Assembly: GCA_035249175.1 (NCBI GenBank)
Contig: DATFGT010000014.1
Span: 1-46,026 of the forward strand
Reading direction: 5' to 3'
DNA from: 66-474 sp035249175
Lineage (GTDB): Bacteria > Pseudomonadota > Gammaproteobacteria > Xanthomonadales > Rhodanobacteraceae
DNA: 46,026 bases
The notes under the pieces were generated by a model. That model worked only from the letters and a program-made list of their open reading frames with translations, ran no database searches and was not told the DNA's origin. The translations under genes were made by a program, and so were the position numbers. Shown in pieces: positions 32,882 to 41,719 of the stretch. Each line of letters starts with the position of its first letter. Within the stretch, counting starts at the first letter, position 1.

Positions 32882-34702
32882 TCAGGCGGCCTTGGCCACT
32901 TTCACTGGCGCGCAACGCACGTCCAGCCACGCGCGATCCGCGGCATCACCCAGCAGCGGCGCCAACTGTTCGCGCACGCTCGCGTGGTAATCGTCGAGCC
33001 ACGCGATTTCGTTCGCGTCCAGCAGCGACGGCTCCAGCAGACGCGTATCGATCGGGCACAGCGTCAGGGTTTCGAAAGCGAGGAATTCGCCGAATTCGCC
33101 GTCGCCCGCAGGAACGGTCGCGGCCAGGTTCTCGATGCGCACGCCATGGCGACCGGGCTTGTAGATGCCGGGCTCGATCGAGGTGATCATGCCGACGTCC
33201 ATGGTTTCCAGATGCTGGCCCGAACGCGGCGGCCGGATCGATTGCGGACCTTCGTGCACGTTGAGGCAGTAGCCGACGCCGTGCCCGGTGCCGTGGCCGT
33301 AATCGACACCCGCGGCCCAGATCGGCGCACGCGCCAGCGCATCGAGTTGTTGGCCCGAAGCGCCGCGCGGAAATTTCGCGCGCGACAGCGCGATCACGCC
33401 TTTCAGCACCACCGTTACGTCGCGACGCTGTTCGGGCGTGGTTTCGCCCAGCGCCCACATCCGCGTAATGTCGGTGGTGCCACCGAGGTACTGCGCGCCG
33501 GAATCGATCAGCAGCATGCCGAGCGGCCTCAGTTCGGAATGCGATTCGGGCGTGGCGCGGTAGTGGGGCAGCGCGGCGTTGGCCTGGTAGCCCGCGATGG
33601 TGGAAAAGCTTTCGCTGACGAAGCCTGGCTGCTGTGCGCGCAGTTCGCGCAGCTTTTCGTCCACGTCGAGTTCGGTGAGACGTTTGCCTTCGCGCAGGCC
33701 TTGTTCCAGCCAGCGCGCGCCGCGCACCAGCGCCGCGCCATCGCGACGCATCGCTTCGCGGACATGATTCATCTCCCGCCCGCTCTTGCGCGCCTTGGCT
33801 GACGTGATCGGCCCGGTCATTTCAACCAGCGTGACTTGATCGGGAATTGCGCGTGCCACCGCAGCGGAAATCTGCGCGGGCGAGAACAGCAGGGTCGCAT
33901 CGTGTGGCAGCGCGCGCAGCCCATCGCCAACCGCTTCATAGGGGGCGATGCGGACTTGGTCGTTCGCCAGCGTCGACTGCAGGTTCGCGTCGAGCTTCGA
34001 CGCTTTGACGAACAGCGTCGCGCCATCCGCGTCGACCAGCAGGTGCGCAAGAAACACCGGGTTGTATTCGACATCGCTGCCGCGCAGGTTCAGCACCCAC
34101 GCGATCTCGTCCAGCGCGGACACGACGTGGTGCGTCGCGCCTGATTGTTCCGTCGCCTCGCGCACGTCCGCGAGTTTTTCCGCGCGGGCACGGATTGCGT
34201 AGTCGATGGGATGTTCGTACACCCGGGCGTGCGGCAGCGGCGGGCGGTCGGTCCAGATCGCGCCGGGCAAGTCGTCATCGACAAGCTCCGCGCCGGGTTT
34301 CGCCAACGCTTTGCGCAGCGATCGTTCCGAGGCCAGTGACAACATGTCGGCCGCGCACGCGACCTTGTCGCCCGCGTGTACGCGCGCACAAAGCCATTCC
34401 ACGTATTCGGGCGTATGCGGTACGTTCAATTTCACCAGTTCAACGCCGCTGCCGGCGAGCTGGCGTTCGGCTTGCGAGAAGTAGCGCGAGTCGGTCCACA
34501 ACCCCGCAAAGTTTCGCGTCACCACCAATATTCCGGCCGAGCCGGTGAAACCCGAAAGCCATTCACGAGCTTGCCAATGCGCCGGCGGGTACTCGGACAG
34601 ATGTGGGTCGGCGGTGGGCACGATGCAGGCGGCGATGCCGCGTTGCTGCATCACGTCGCGCAGCGCCGCAATGCGGTCGGGAATGGTGGATACGTTCATC
34701 AT
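32882..34702 (-). CDS. Aminopeptidase P family (M24B) metallopeptidase
   Basis: This 606-residue enzyme has the three-domain layout of the long aminopeptidase P family. Two creatinase-like N-terminal domains (RIAALRDVMQQRGIAACIV...; TDRPPLPHARVYEHPIDYA) are followed by an M24 pita-bread domain. Metal-ligand positions are IDSGAQYLGGTTDITRM (two Asp), HGTGHGVGYCLN (His), SIEPGIYKPG (Glu) and a final Glu in FLAFETLTL. It cleaves an N-terminal residue before proline, in the cytoplasm. Two ATGs in tandem (34702 and 34699) could start translation. It is transcribed away from pyrG across a repeat-bearing gap. Confidence 0.92.
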   Translation of the reverse strand: MMNVSTIPDRIAALRDVMQQRGIAACIVPTADPHLSEYPPAHWQAREWLSGFTGSAGILVVTRNFAGLWTDSRYFSQAERQLAGSGVELVKLNVPHTPEYVEWLCARVHAGDKVACAADMLSLASERSLRKALAKPGAELVDDDLPGAIWTDRPPLPHARVYEHPIDYAIRARAEKLADVREATEQSGATHHVVSALDEIAWVLNLRGSDVEYNPVFLAHLLVDADGATLFVKASKLDANLQSTLANDQVRIAPYEAVGDGLRALPHDATLLFSPAQISAAVARAIPDQVTLVEMTGPITSAKARKSGREMNHVREAMRRDGAALVRGARWLEQGLREGKRLTELDVDEKLRELRAQQPGFVSESFSTIAGYQANAALPHYRATPESHSELRPLGMLLIDSGAQYLGGTTDITRMWALGETTPEQRRDVTVVLKGVIALSRAKFPRGASGQQLDALARAPIWAAGVDYGHGTGHGVGYCLNVHEGPQSIRPPRSGQHLETMDVGMITSIEPGIYKPGRHGVRIENLAATVPAGDGEFGEFLAFETLTLCPIDTRLLEPSLLDANEIAWLDDYHASVREQLAPLLGDAADRAWLDVRCAPVKVAKAA

Positions 34703-34715
34703 GGACGCCAGCTTC

Positions 34716-34812
34716 CGTGAAAAGTCAGGGCAGGAAGCCCGTTCTGGTGTTTCAAGCCGGATCGGCTCATGCACCGTGATGTTTCCTTATACAGCGATCA
34801 GGGATGATCGCA
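34716..34812. repeat. Dispersed repeat, copy A (GTGAAAAGTCAG...GCGATCAGGGATGATCGC)
   Basis: It starts GTGAAAAGTCAGGGC and ends with the hairpin GCGATC-AGGGAT-GATCGC at 34794-34811. Four more copies lie at 40756, 41515 (inverted), 42816 and 43449. It separates the aminopeptidase and pyrG genes. Confidence 0.75.
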
Positions 34813-34886
34813 AAAACGAGCTCAGTGTGCACTCGCGAAAGCGATTGGTCGTCGCTAGAATGACGCTTTCCACACACGGTCCGACC

Positions 34887-36554
34887 ATGACCTCCCTGAT
34901 TTTCGTCACCGGTGGCGTGGTGTCCTCGCTTGGCAAGGGCATCGCGTCGGCGTCGCTGGCGTCCATTCTTGAGGCCCGCGGCCTCAACGTGACGTTGATG
35001 AAGCTCGATCCTTACATCAACGTCGACCCCGGCACGATGAGTCCGTTTCAGCACGGCGAGGTGTACGTCACCGACGACGGCGCCGAAACCGACCTCGATC
35101 TCGGGCATTACGAGCGCTTCGTGCGCACCCGGCTGTCGGGCAAGAATTCCATCACCACCGGCAAGATCTACGAGGCGGTGATACGCAAGGAACGCCGCGG
35201 CGATTACCTCGGCGCGACGGTGCAGGTGATCCCGCACATCACCAACCAGATCAAGCACGTGATCGACGAGGCCACGCGCGGCTTCGACGTGGCCCTGGTC
35301 GAAATCGGCGGTACGGTGGGCGACATCGAATCGCAACCGTTCCTGGAAACTGCGCGCCAGCTTCGTATCGAGCGCGGCGCCGACAAGGTGTTGTTCATGC
35401 ACCTGACCTTGGTGCCTTTCATCAAGGCCGCGGGCGAGATCAAGACCAAGCCGACCCAGCATTCGGTGAAGGAACTGCGCGCGCTGGGCATCCAGCCCGA
35501 CATCCTGTTGTGCCGTTCCGAGGAACCGCTGCCCGAATCCGAACGCCGCAAGATCGCGCTGTTCACCAACGTGCCGGAGAACGCGGTGATCAGCGCGGCC
35601 GATGCAGACACCATCTACAAGCTGCCGCTGTGGCTGCACAAGGAAGGACTGGACGACATCGTGGTCGAGCGCCTGCATCTGGATGCGCGGCCGGCCGATC
35701 TTTCCCAATGGCAGCGCACAGTGGATGCGGTCGAAAATCCCAAGGACGAAGTGCGCATCTACATCGTCGGCAAGTATGTCGAACACAAGGATGCGTACAA
35801 ATCACTGGGCGAAGCGTTGCGCCACGGCGGCATCCACAATTCGACCCGCGTCCAGCTTGAGTGGATCGATTCGGAGAACATCGAAACGCGCGGCGCCGAC
35901 GCGGTGTTGCACGATGCCGACGCGATCCTGGTGCCGGGCGGCTTCGGCAAGCGCGGCTTCGAGGGCAAGATCCAGACGGTGAAGTACGCGCGCGAGCGCG
36001 GCATTCCGTATTTCGGCATCTGCTACGGCATGCACGCGGCGGTGGTGGAATTCGCGCGTGACGTCGCCGGAATTGCCGGGGCGGGTTCCACCGAAAATGA
36101 TCGCGATTGCGCCGATCCGGTGATCGCGCTGGTTACCGAGTGGACGCAAGGCGCGGGCGAAGTGCAACGACGCGACGAGGCCTCCGACCTTGGGGGCACC
36201 ATGCGCCTGGGGGCGCAGGAGTGCCGCCTGAAGCCCAGCACACTGGCGCGCGAGCTTTACGGCGCCGACACCATGCGCGAACGCCATCGCCACCGTTTCG
36301 AGTTCAACAATCGCTACCGCGAACGACTGGAAAAAGCTGGCCTCGTCATCGCGGGCCTGTCGGTGGACGATCTGGTGGAGATGGTCGAATTGCCGGCGCA
36401 GAAACATCCCTGGTTCCTGGCTTGCCAGTTCCATCCCGAATTCACCTCGACCCCGCGCGACGGCCATCCATTGTTCAACGGCTTCGTGCGCGCCGCCCGC
36501 GAATACAAGGCCATGCGCGATGCGCCGCGACTGGCGAAGGAAGCCGCTGGATGA
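34887..36554 (+). CDS. pyrG: CTP synthase
   Basis: This 555-residue enzyme converts UTP to CTP with glutamine. The N-terminal synthetase domain starts MTSLIFVTGGVVSSLGKGIASAS and has DPYINVDPGTMSPFQHGEV and EIGGTVGDIESQPFLE. The C-terminal glutaminase has its nucleophilic cysteine in FGICYGMHAAVVEFAR, where Y and H replace the L and Q common elsewhere, and the catalytic H/E in CQFHPEFTSTP. The ATG at 34887 fits the family start. The stop overlaps the kdsA start (ATGA), so the two are coupled. Confidence 0.97.
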   Translation: MTSLIFVTGGVVSSLGKGIASASLASILEARGLNVTLMKLDPYINVDPGTMSPFQHGEVYVTDDGAETDLDLGHYERFVRTRLSGKNSITTGKIYEAVIRKERRGDYLGATVQVIPHITNQIKHVIDEATRGFDVALVEIGGTVGDIESQPFLETARQLRIERGADKVLFMHLTLVPFIKAAGEIKTKPTQHSVKELRALGIQPDILLCRSEEPLPESERRKIALFTNVPENAVISAADADTIYKLPLWLHKEGLDDIVVERLHLDARPADLSQWQRTVDAVENPKDEVRIYIVGKYVEHKDAYKSLGEALRHGGIHNSTRVQLEWIDSENIETRGADAVLHDADAILVPGGFGKRGFEGKIQTVKYARERGIPYFGICYGMHAAVVEFARDVAGIAGAGSTENDRDCADPVIALVTEWTQGAGEVQRRDEASDLGGTMRLGAQECRLKPSTLARELYGADTMRERHRHRFEFNNRYRERLEKAGLVIAGLSVDDLVEMVELPAQKHPWFLACQFHPEFTSTPRDGHPLFNGFVRAAREYKAMRDAPRLAKEAAG

Positions 36555-37387
36555 ACTTGTGCGGCTTTAAGGTCGGCCTCGACCAACCGTTTTTCCTGAT
36601 CGCCGGCCCTTGCGTGGTCGAGTCCGAGCAGCTCCAACTCGATGTTGCGGGACGTTTGAAGGAAATCACCGGCCGGCTCGGCATCAACTTCATTTTCAAA
36701 TCCAGCTTTGACAAGGCCAACCGCACGTCGGGCAACAGTTTCCGCGGGCTCGGGATGGAAGAGGGCCTGCGCATCCTCGGCGAAGTGAAGAAGCAGATCA
36801 GCGTGCCGGTGCTCACCGATGTGCACGAGTACACGCCGTTTCATGAAGTCGCCGAAGTAGTCGACGTGCTGCAGACGCCGGCGTTCCTGTGCCGGCAGAC
36901 CGATTTCATCCAGAAGGTTGCTCGCCAAGGCAAGCCGGTCAACATCAAGAAGGGACAGTTCCTGTCGCCGTGGGACATGCAGAACGTGGTCGAGAAGGCG
37001 CGCGCAGTCGGCAACGACCAGATCCTCGTGTGCGAGCGCGGCGCGAGCTTCGGCTACAACAATCTCGTGTCCGACATGCGTTCGCTGGCCGTGATGCGCG
37101 ATACCGGCTGTCCGGTGGTGTTCGATGCGACGCACTCGGTGCAGTTGCCGGGTGGCCAGGGCAATAAATCCGGCGGCCAGCGCGAATTCGTGCCGGTGCT
37201 GGCGCGCGCTGCGGTCGCGGTGGGGGTCGCGGGCGTGTTCATGGAAACCCATCCCGATCCCGACAAGGCGCTGTCCGACGGCCCGAACGCATGGCCGCTG
37301 GGAGAGATGGAAGCGTTGCTGGAAACGCTGGTAGCGCTGGATAGCGCAACCAAGCGCGCCGGTTTCCTTGAGGTGGCACACAAATAA
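36551..37387 (+). CDS. kdsA: 3-deoxy-8-phosphooctulonate synthase (metal-dependent type)
   Basis: This 278-residue enzyme condenses phosphoenolpyruvate and arabinose-5-phosphate to KDO-8-phosphate for LPS. It has FKSSFDKANRTS, LTDVHEYTPF, FDATHSVQLPGGQ and FMETHPDPDKALSDGPNAWPL. The second block is IAGPCVVES with C21, the metal-ligand cysteine of the metal-dependent KDO8P synthases; Escherichia coli has an asparagine there. With the His, Glu and Asp positions also present it should need a divalent metal (inference). It follows pyrG with a 4-bp overlap. Confidence 0.95.
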   Translation: MNLCGFKVGLDQPFFLIAGPCVVESEQLQLDVAGRLKEITGRLGINFIFKSSFDKANRTSGNSFRGLGMEEGLRILGEVKKQISVPVLTDVHEYTPFHEVAEVVDVLQTPAFLCRQTDFIQKVARQGKPVNIKKGQFLSPWDMQNVVEKARAVGNDQILVCERGASFGYNNLVSDMRSLAVMRDTGCPVVFDATHSVQLPGGQGNKSGGQREFVPVLARAAVAVGVAGVFMETHPDPDKALSDGPNAWPLGEMEALLETLVALDSATKRAGFLEVAHK

Positions 37388-37390
37388 ATT

Positions 37391-37492
37391 CGTCATTCCG
37401 GGGCCGTGCGCAGCACGGAGCCCGGAATCCATTCTTCGGCGCGAATTGAAAGCTGGATTCCGGATCGCCGCTGCGCGGCCTCCGGAATGACA
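37391..37492. repeat. Palindromic repeat of the CGTCATTCCGG family
   Basis: The element runs from CGTCATTCCGGGGCCGTGCG to TCCGGAATGACA, with inverted ends and an inner GGATTCCGG. It lies between kdsA and eno and resembles the element between the metH genes. Confidence 0.75.
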
Positions 37493-37520
37493 ACGATCAC
37501 CCGTACTGCGAGTGCAAGTA

Positions 37521-38819
37521 ATGACGACGTTGATCAAAACCCTCCACGCTCGCGAAGTGTTGGACTCGCGCGGCAATCCCACCCTCGAAGCGGAGGTTAC
37601 GCTCGCCGATGGCGCGTTCGGCCGTGCGATCGTGCCGAGCGGCGCGTCCACCGGCACGCGCGAAGCAGTGGAACTGCGCGACGGCGACAAGTCGCGTTAT
37701 CTCGGCAAGGGCGTCACGAAAGCGGTTGCCAACGTCAATGGCGAAATCGCGAAGGCGCTGGCCGGCTTCGATGCCGGCGACCAGAAAGGATTGGACGACA
37801 AGCTGATCGCGCTCGACGGCACGCCCAACAAGTCGCGCCTCGGCGCCAACGCGACGCTCGGCGTTTCACTTGCTGTGGCACACGCCGTGGCCGCTTCCCG
37901 CAAGCAACCGTTGTGGAAATATCTCGCAGGCGATCGCGTCCCGGTGCTGCCGGTGCCGATGATGAATGTCATCAATGGCGGCGTGCACGCGGACAACCCG
38001 CTGGACATGCAGGAATTCATGGTGATGCCGGCGGGTTTCGAGAAGTTCTCCGATGCGCTCCGCGCGGGTGTTGAATGCTTCCACGCACTGAAGACGCAGT
38101 TGAAGAAGCGCGGCCTGAACACCGCGGTGGGCGACGAGGGCGGTTTTGCGCCTGCGCTGCGTTCGCACGAGGAAGCGATCGAGGTGATCCTCGAAGCCGT
38201 CAACGCCGCAGGTTACAAACCCGGCAAGCAGATCTGGATTGCACTGGATCCCGCCTCGTCGGAGTTCTTCGAAAACGGTGTGTACGACCTCAAGGGGGAA
38301 AACCGCAAGCTCGATGCCGCCGGGATGGTCGAGCTCTACGCCGACTGGTGCGCGAAGTATCCGATCATCAGCATCGAGGACGGTTTGGCCGAAGGCGATC
38401 AAGCCGGCTGGAAGCTGATCACCGAAAAGCTCGGCCAGAAAATCCAGTTGGTCGGCGACGATTTGTTCGTCACCAATCCGTCGATCTTCCGCGAAGGCAT
38501 TGCCAACCACATCGCCAACGCGATCCTGATCAAGGTGAACCAGATCGGCACGCTCAGCGAAACGCTGGAAGCGGTAGCGATGGCAGACAACGCCAGGTAC
38601 GCCGCGGTGATCTCGCACCGCTCCGGCGAAACCGAGGACACCACCATCGCCGACCTCGCGGTCGCGACCACGGCGACGCAAATCAAGACCGGGTCGCTGT
38701 GCCGCTCCGACCGCATCGCCAAGTACAACCAGTTGCTGCGCATCGAGGAACAACTGGGTGTGGCGGCGAAGTATGCTGGCCGCAACGCCTATCCGAATCT
38801 CAAGGCGCTTCCTGGCTGA
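37521..38819 (+). CDS. eno: Enolase
   Basis: This 432-residue glycolytic enzyme interconverts 2-phosphoglycerate and phosphoenolpyruvate. Typical stretches are AREVLDSRGNPTLEAEV, SGASTGTREAVELRD, MMNVINGGVHADN, VGDEGGFAP, SIEDGLAEGD, LVGDDLFVTN, ILIKVNQIGT (catalytic Lys) and SHRSGETEDTTIADLA. The ATG at 37521 is preferred over an upstream GTG at 37512. It also often scaffolds the RNA degradosome. ftsB follows 21 bp downstream. Confidence 0.97.
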   Translation: MTTLIKTLHAREVLDSRGNPTLEAEVTLADGAFGRAIVPSGASTGTREAVELRDGDKSRYLGKGVTKAVANVNGEIAKALAGFDAGDQKGLDDKLIALDGTPNKSRLGANATLGVSLAVAHAVAASRKQPLWKYLAGDRVPVLPVPMMNVINGGVHADNPLDMQEFMVMPAGFEKFSDALRAGVECFHALKTQLKKRGLNTAVGDEGGFAPALRSHEEAIEVILEAVNAAGYKPGKQIWIALDPASSEFFENGVYDLKGENRKLDAAGMVELYADWCAKYPIISIEDGLAEGDQAGWKLITEKLGQKIQLVGDDLFVTNPSIFREGIANHIANAILIKVNQIGTLSETLEAVAMADNARYAAVISHRSGETEDTTIADLAVATTATQIKTGSLCRSDRIAKYNQLLRIEEQLGVAAKYAGRNAYPNLKALPG

Positions 38820-38840
38820 GGCATAAATGAGCCACGTTCA

Positions 38841-39176
38841 ATGCTTAGATGGCTTGCTCTGATCCTGATTGCCCTGTTGATCGGCCTGCAGATCAAGCTA
38901 TGGGTCGGCGATGGCGGCATGCGCGATTTGCGTGCAATCCGTGCACGCGTAACCGAGCAGCAGGCCGAGAACGCCAAGTTGAAACAGCGCAACGACGCCC
39001 TGCATGCCGACGTCGAGGATCTGAAACATGGCCAGGACGCAGTCGAAGCGCGTGCGCGTTCACAACTCGGCCTGATCAAACCCGGAGAAGTCTTCTACCA
39101 GGTCGTCAACATGCCGGCTGGCGCCGCAAGTGTTCCGCCGGCCGCCGCCACTGCTGCGCCGGCGTCCAGCAATTGA
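38841..39176 (+). CDS. ftsB: Cell-division protein FtsB
   Basis: This 111-residue bitopic protein has one N-terminal membrane helix (MLRWLALILIALLIGLQIKLWVG), a periplasmic coiled coil (LRAIRARVTEQQAENAKLKQRNDALHADVEDL) and the conserved EARARSQLGLIKPGEVFYQVV. The alanine/proline-rich tail is a little longer than in Escherichia coli. It forms the FtsQLB complex. The usual downstream ispD and ispF genes are absent; surE follows after 74 bp. Confidence 0.93.
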   Translation: MLRWLALILIALLIGLQIKLWVGDGGMRDLRAIRARVTEQQAENAKLKQRNDALHADVEDLKHGQDAVEARARSQLGLIKPGEVFYQVVNMPAGAASVPPAAATAAPASSN

Positions 39177-39250
39177 CCAGCCGCGTGGCGCGAGGTTGAT
39201 CGGCTAAACTTGCGTGCTGTGCAGGATATTTTTCGGGGTTCGAACCGGCG

Positions 39251-40045
39251 ATGCGGGTGCTGTTGAGCAATGACGACGGTGTGGATGCGCCCGGCATCCA
39301 TGTGCTTGCCGAACGCCTGGTGGAACTCGGGGAAGTGACGGTGGTGGCGCCGGATCGCGATCGTTCCGGCGCCAGCAATTCGTTGACCCTCGACCAACCC
39401 GTGCGCGTGGTGCGCCTGGATGACGGCCGCTACCGCGTGGCCGGCACGCCCACCGATTGCGTGCATCTTGCATTGTCCGGGCTGCTGGACGATGAACCGG
39501 ACATCGTGGTTTCCGGCATCAACAACTCCGCCAACCTCGGCGACGACGTGATTTATTCCGGCACCGTGTCGGCGGCGATGGAAGGGCGCTTCCTCGGTTT
39601 GCCCGCCATCGCGGTCTCGCTGGCGGGACCGGGCGAGCACCACGATGGCAGCGGCCATCATTTCGATTCTGCCGCACGCGCCGTTTCGTTGCTGATGCGT
39701 CGCCTGTTGGTCGATCCGCTGCCCGCGGACACCATTCTCAATGTCAACGTGCCCGACCGGGTATGGAATGAGATCGAAGGGTTCGAAGTCACCCGGCTCG
39801 GCAGCCGTCATCGCGGCTCGCCGTGCATTGCGCAACGTGATCCGCGCGGGCGCACGGTCTGGTGGATCGGCGCCGCGGGCGATGCCGACGATGCGGGGCC
39901 AGGCACCGACTTTGACGCGGTGCGGCGCGGCTTCGTCTCGGTGACGCCCATCCATGTCGACTTGACGCGCTTCCAGGCGCTGGAAAAAGTATCCAACTGG
40001 ATCGGCGGCCTGACCGCGCAACTGCAGGGAGAGCAGGCGGCATGA
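39251..40045 (+). CDS. surE: 5'/3'-nucleotidase SurE
   Basis: This 264-residue phosphatase opens with MRVLLSNDDGVDAPGIHVLAE, which holds the metal-binding DD and N. It also has DRDRSGASNSLTL, VSGINNSANLGDDVIYSGTVSAAMEGRF and later LNVNVPD. It removes phosphate from nucleoside monophosphates and short polyphosphate. Its stop overlaps the pcm start by 4 bp, the common surE-pcm arrangement. Confidence 0.95.
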   Translation: MRVLLSNDDGVDAPGIHVLAERLVELGEVTVVAPDRDRSGASNSLTLDQPVRVVRLDDGRYRVAGTPTDCVHLALSGLLDDEPDIVVSGINNSANLGDDVIYSGTVSAAMEGRFLGLPAIAVSLAGPGEHHDGSGHHFDSAARAVSLLMRRLLVDPLPADTILNVNVPDRVWNEIEGFEVTRLGSRHRGSPCIAQRDPRGRTVWWIGAAGDADDAGPGTDFDAVRRGFVSVTPIHVDLTRFQALEKVSNWIGGLTAQLQGEQAA

Positions 40046-40722
40046 GCAAGCTGTTCGGCGCTGCGGCGGCATCGGCCGGCGGGCGTGGAATGACTTCGCA
40101 GCGCGCGCGCGACCGGCTGGTCGCCACGTTGCGCGATGAAGGCATCCAGGACCCGCGCGTGCTGGACGTGATCCGCACCATGCCGCGCCATCTGTTCATC
40201 GACGAGGCGCTGTCGGCACGCGCGTACGAAAACCACGCGTTGCCGATCGGCTTGGGCCAGACCATCTCGCAGCCGTGGGTGGTTGCGCGCATGACCGAAC
40301 TGCTGATCGAAAACGGTGTCCCGAAACGCGTGCTGGAAATCGGTACCGGCTCCGGTTATCAAGCCGCAGTGCTCGCGCAACTGGTCGAGACGGTTTACAC
40401 GGTGGAGCGCATCGAGGAACTGCTGCGCAAGGCGCGGCGCCTGTTCCGCAGCATGAAGATCGAAAATATCCGCTCGCGCCACGATGACGGCCATGTCGGC
40501 TGGCCGGCCGAGGCGCCGTTCGATGCGATCGTGTTGACCGCCGCGGGCGAATCGTTGCCGCGCGCGCTGCGGGATCAACTCGTCGAGGGCGGCGTGCTGG
40601 TGGCGCCATTGGGACCCGTTGGCGCGCAGCGATTGACGCGCTTTCGTCGCGAGGGCGATGAATGGCATACCGAGGAACTTGAGTCCGTGAGTTTCGTGCC
40701 GCTGCTCGGGGGGCTTGGTTGA
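40042..40722 (+). CDS. pcm: Protein-L-isoaspartate O-methyltransferase
   Basis: This 226-residue repair enzyme methylates isoaspartyl residues. Key features are MTSQRARDRLVATLRDEGI, IGLGQTISQPWVVARMTELL, SAM motif I VLEIGTGSGYQAAVLAQL, and FDAIVLTAAGESLPRALRDQL. The N-terminal 16 residues before MTSQ are an extra leader. It is coupled to surE by ATGA. A repeat copy lies between it and the next gene. Confidence 0.95.
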   Translation: MSKLFGAAAASAGGRGMTSQRARDRLVATLRDEGIQDPRVLDVIRTMPRHLFIDEALSARAYENHALPIGLGQTISQPWVVARMTELLIENGVPKRVLEIGTGSGYQAAVLAQLVETVYTVERIEELLRKARRLFRSMKIENIRSRHDDGHVGWPAEAPFDAIVLTAAGESLPRALRDQLVEGGVLVAPLGPVGAQRLTRFRREGDEWHTEELESVSFVPLLGGLG

Positions 40723-40755
40723 TGATTTCTTTCCACGCATCCAGTTCCGTTCGTA

Positions 40756-40903
40756 GCGGCTGTTGTGAAAAGTCAGGGCGAGGATGGGCGCATCGCGTGC
40801 CCGGCCAAGCGACCGGCCACGGAGGGCCGGGCCGGCGCCCGGCGCCATGGACGGCTGCTTGCCTAAAAGCATTCGTGGTCGCTGCCGATCACGGACGATC
40901 GCA
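40756..40903. repeat. Dispersed repeat, copy B, left arm of an inverted pair
   Basis: It begins GCGGCTGTTGTGAAAAGTCAG and ends GATCACGGACGATCGC, 3 bp before the start of the yqaA-like gene. Its centre (CGTGCCCGGCCAAGCGACCGG and CCTAAAAGCATTCGTGGTCG) is repeated in inverse orientation in copy C. Confidence 0.85.
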
Positions 40904-40906
40904 TCC

Positions 40907-41509
40907 ATGAAACTGTTCCGTCCGCTTTACGAAAAGGCCCTTGAATGGGCGGCCAAGCCACGCGCCGACGTGTGGCTGGGCGTGCTGAGCTTCTTCGAGG
41001 CGTTCATCTTCCCGGTCGCCCCTGAAATCATGCTGGCGCCGATGACGCTGGCGCGACCGAAGCGATGGTGGTACTTCGCCTCGATCAGCCTCGCCGGGTC
41101 GCTGGCCGGCTCGATCATCGGCTATGAACTCGGCCATTACGCGTTCCACTACCTGCAGCCGTTCCTCGCCGACATTGGCTGGTCCGTGCACCTGGATGGG
41201 ATGGTGCAGAAGTTCGGCGCGGCCGCCAAGCAGCATCCGTGGGAAGCGTTCTGGATGCTGGTCGCGGCCGGCTTCCTGCCGATTCCGATGAAGGTCGCGA
41301 GCTGGGCATGCGGCATCGTCGGGATGCCGATCCTGCCGTTCCTGGCGGGCATCCTGATCGGTCGCGGCAAACGCGTGTTCCTGGTGGCCGGCGTGATCCG
41401 ACTCGGCGGCGAGCGCGCCGAGAAGGCGCTGCACAAGCATATCGAAACCGCGGGTTGGGTGATCGTCGCGATCATCGTGGTGCTCGGGTTGTATTTCTAC
41501 CTGCGATAG
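40907..41509 (+). CDS. DedA/YqaA-family inner-membrane protein
   Basis: This 200-residue protein is of the YqaA-like branch of the SNARE-associated/DedA family. It has SFFEAFIFPVAPEIMLAPMTLARP, SLAGSLAGSIIGYELGHYA, and AGFLPIPMKVASWACGIVGMPILPFLAGILIGRGKR, with about four or five membrane segments. DedA-family proteins support membrane lipid flipping or homeostasis. The gene is bracketed by a long inverted repeat, and its start codon lies 3 bp after that repeat, so its ribosome site would be in the repeat end (GGACGATCGC). It is unusual to find a core gene so enclosed. Confidence 0.9.
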   Translation: MKLFRPLYEKALEWAAKPRADVWLGVLSFFEAFIFPVAPEIMLAPMTLARPKRWWYFASISLAGSLAGSIIGYELGHYAFHYLQPFLADIGWSVHLDGMVQKFGAAAKQHPWEAFWMLVAAGFLPIPMKVASWACGIVGMPILPFLAGILIGRGKRVFLVAGVIRLGGERAEKALHKHIETAGWVIVAIIVVLGLYFYLR

Positions 41510-41514
41510 TTGGT

Positions 41515-41682
41515 GCGATCGTCCCTGATCGGCAGCGACCACGAATGCTTTTAGGCAAGCAGCCGTCCATGGCGCCGGGCGCCGGCCCGGCCCTCCGTGG
41601 CCGGTCGCTTGGCCGGGCACGCGATGCCCCCGGCATCGCGTAAGCGCCCGTCCTCGCCCTGACTTTTCACAACAGCGGCTTC
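41515..41682. repeat. Dispersed repeat, copy C, right arm of an inverted pair
   Basis: Reverse-complemented, this element runs from GCCGCTGTTGTGAAAAGTCA to CCGATCAGGGACGATCGCA. It matches copy B over almost all of its length, apart from a 17-base extra piece (around 41621-41645) and a few substitutions. Together they form an inverted repeat around a 603-bp gene. Confidence 0.85.
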
Positions 41683-41719
41683 GAATGGAACATTCCATAT
41701 ATCAGTTATTCTTGTGCGC

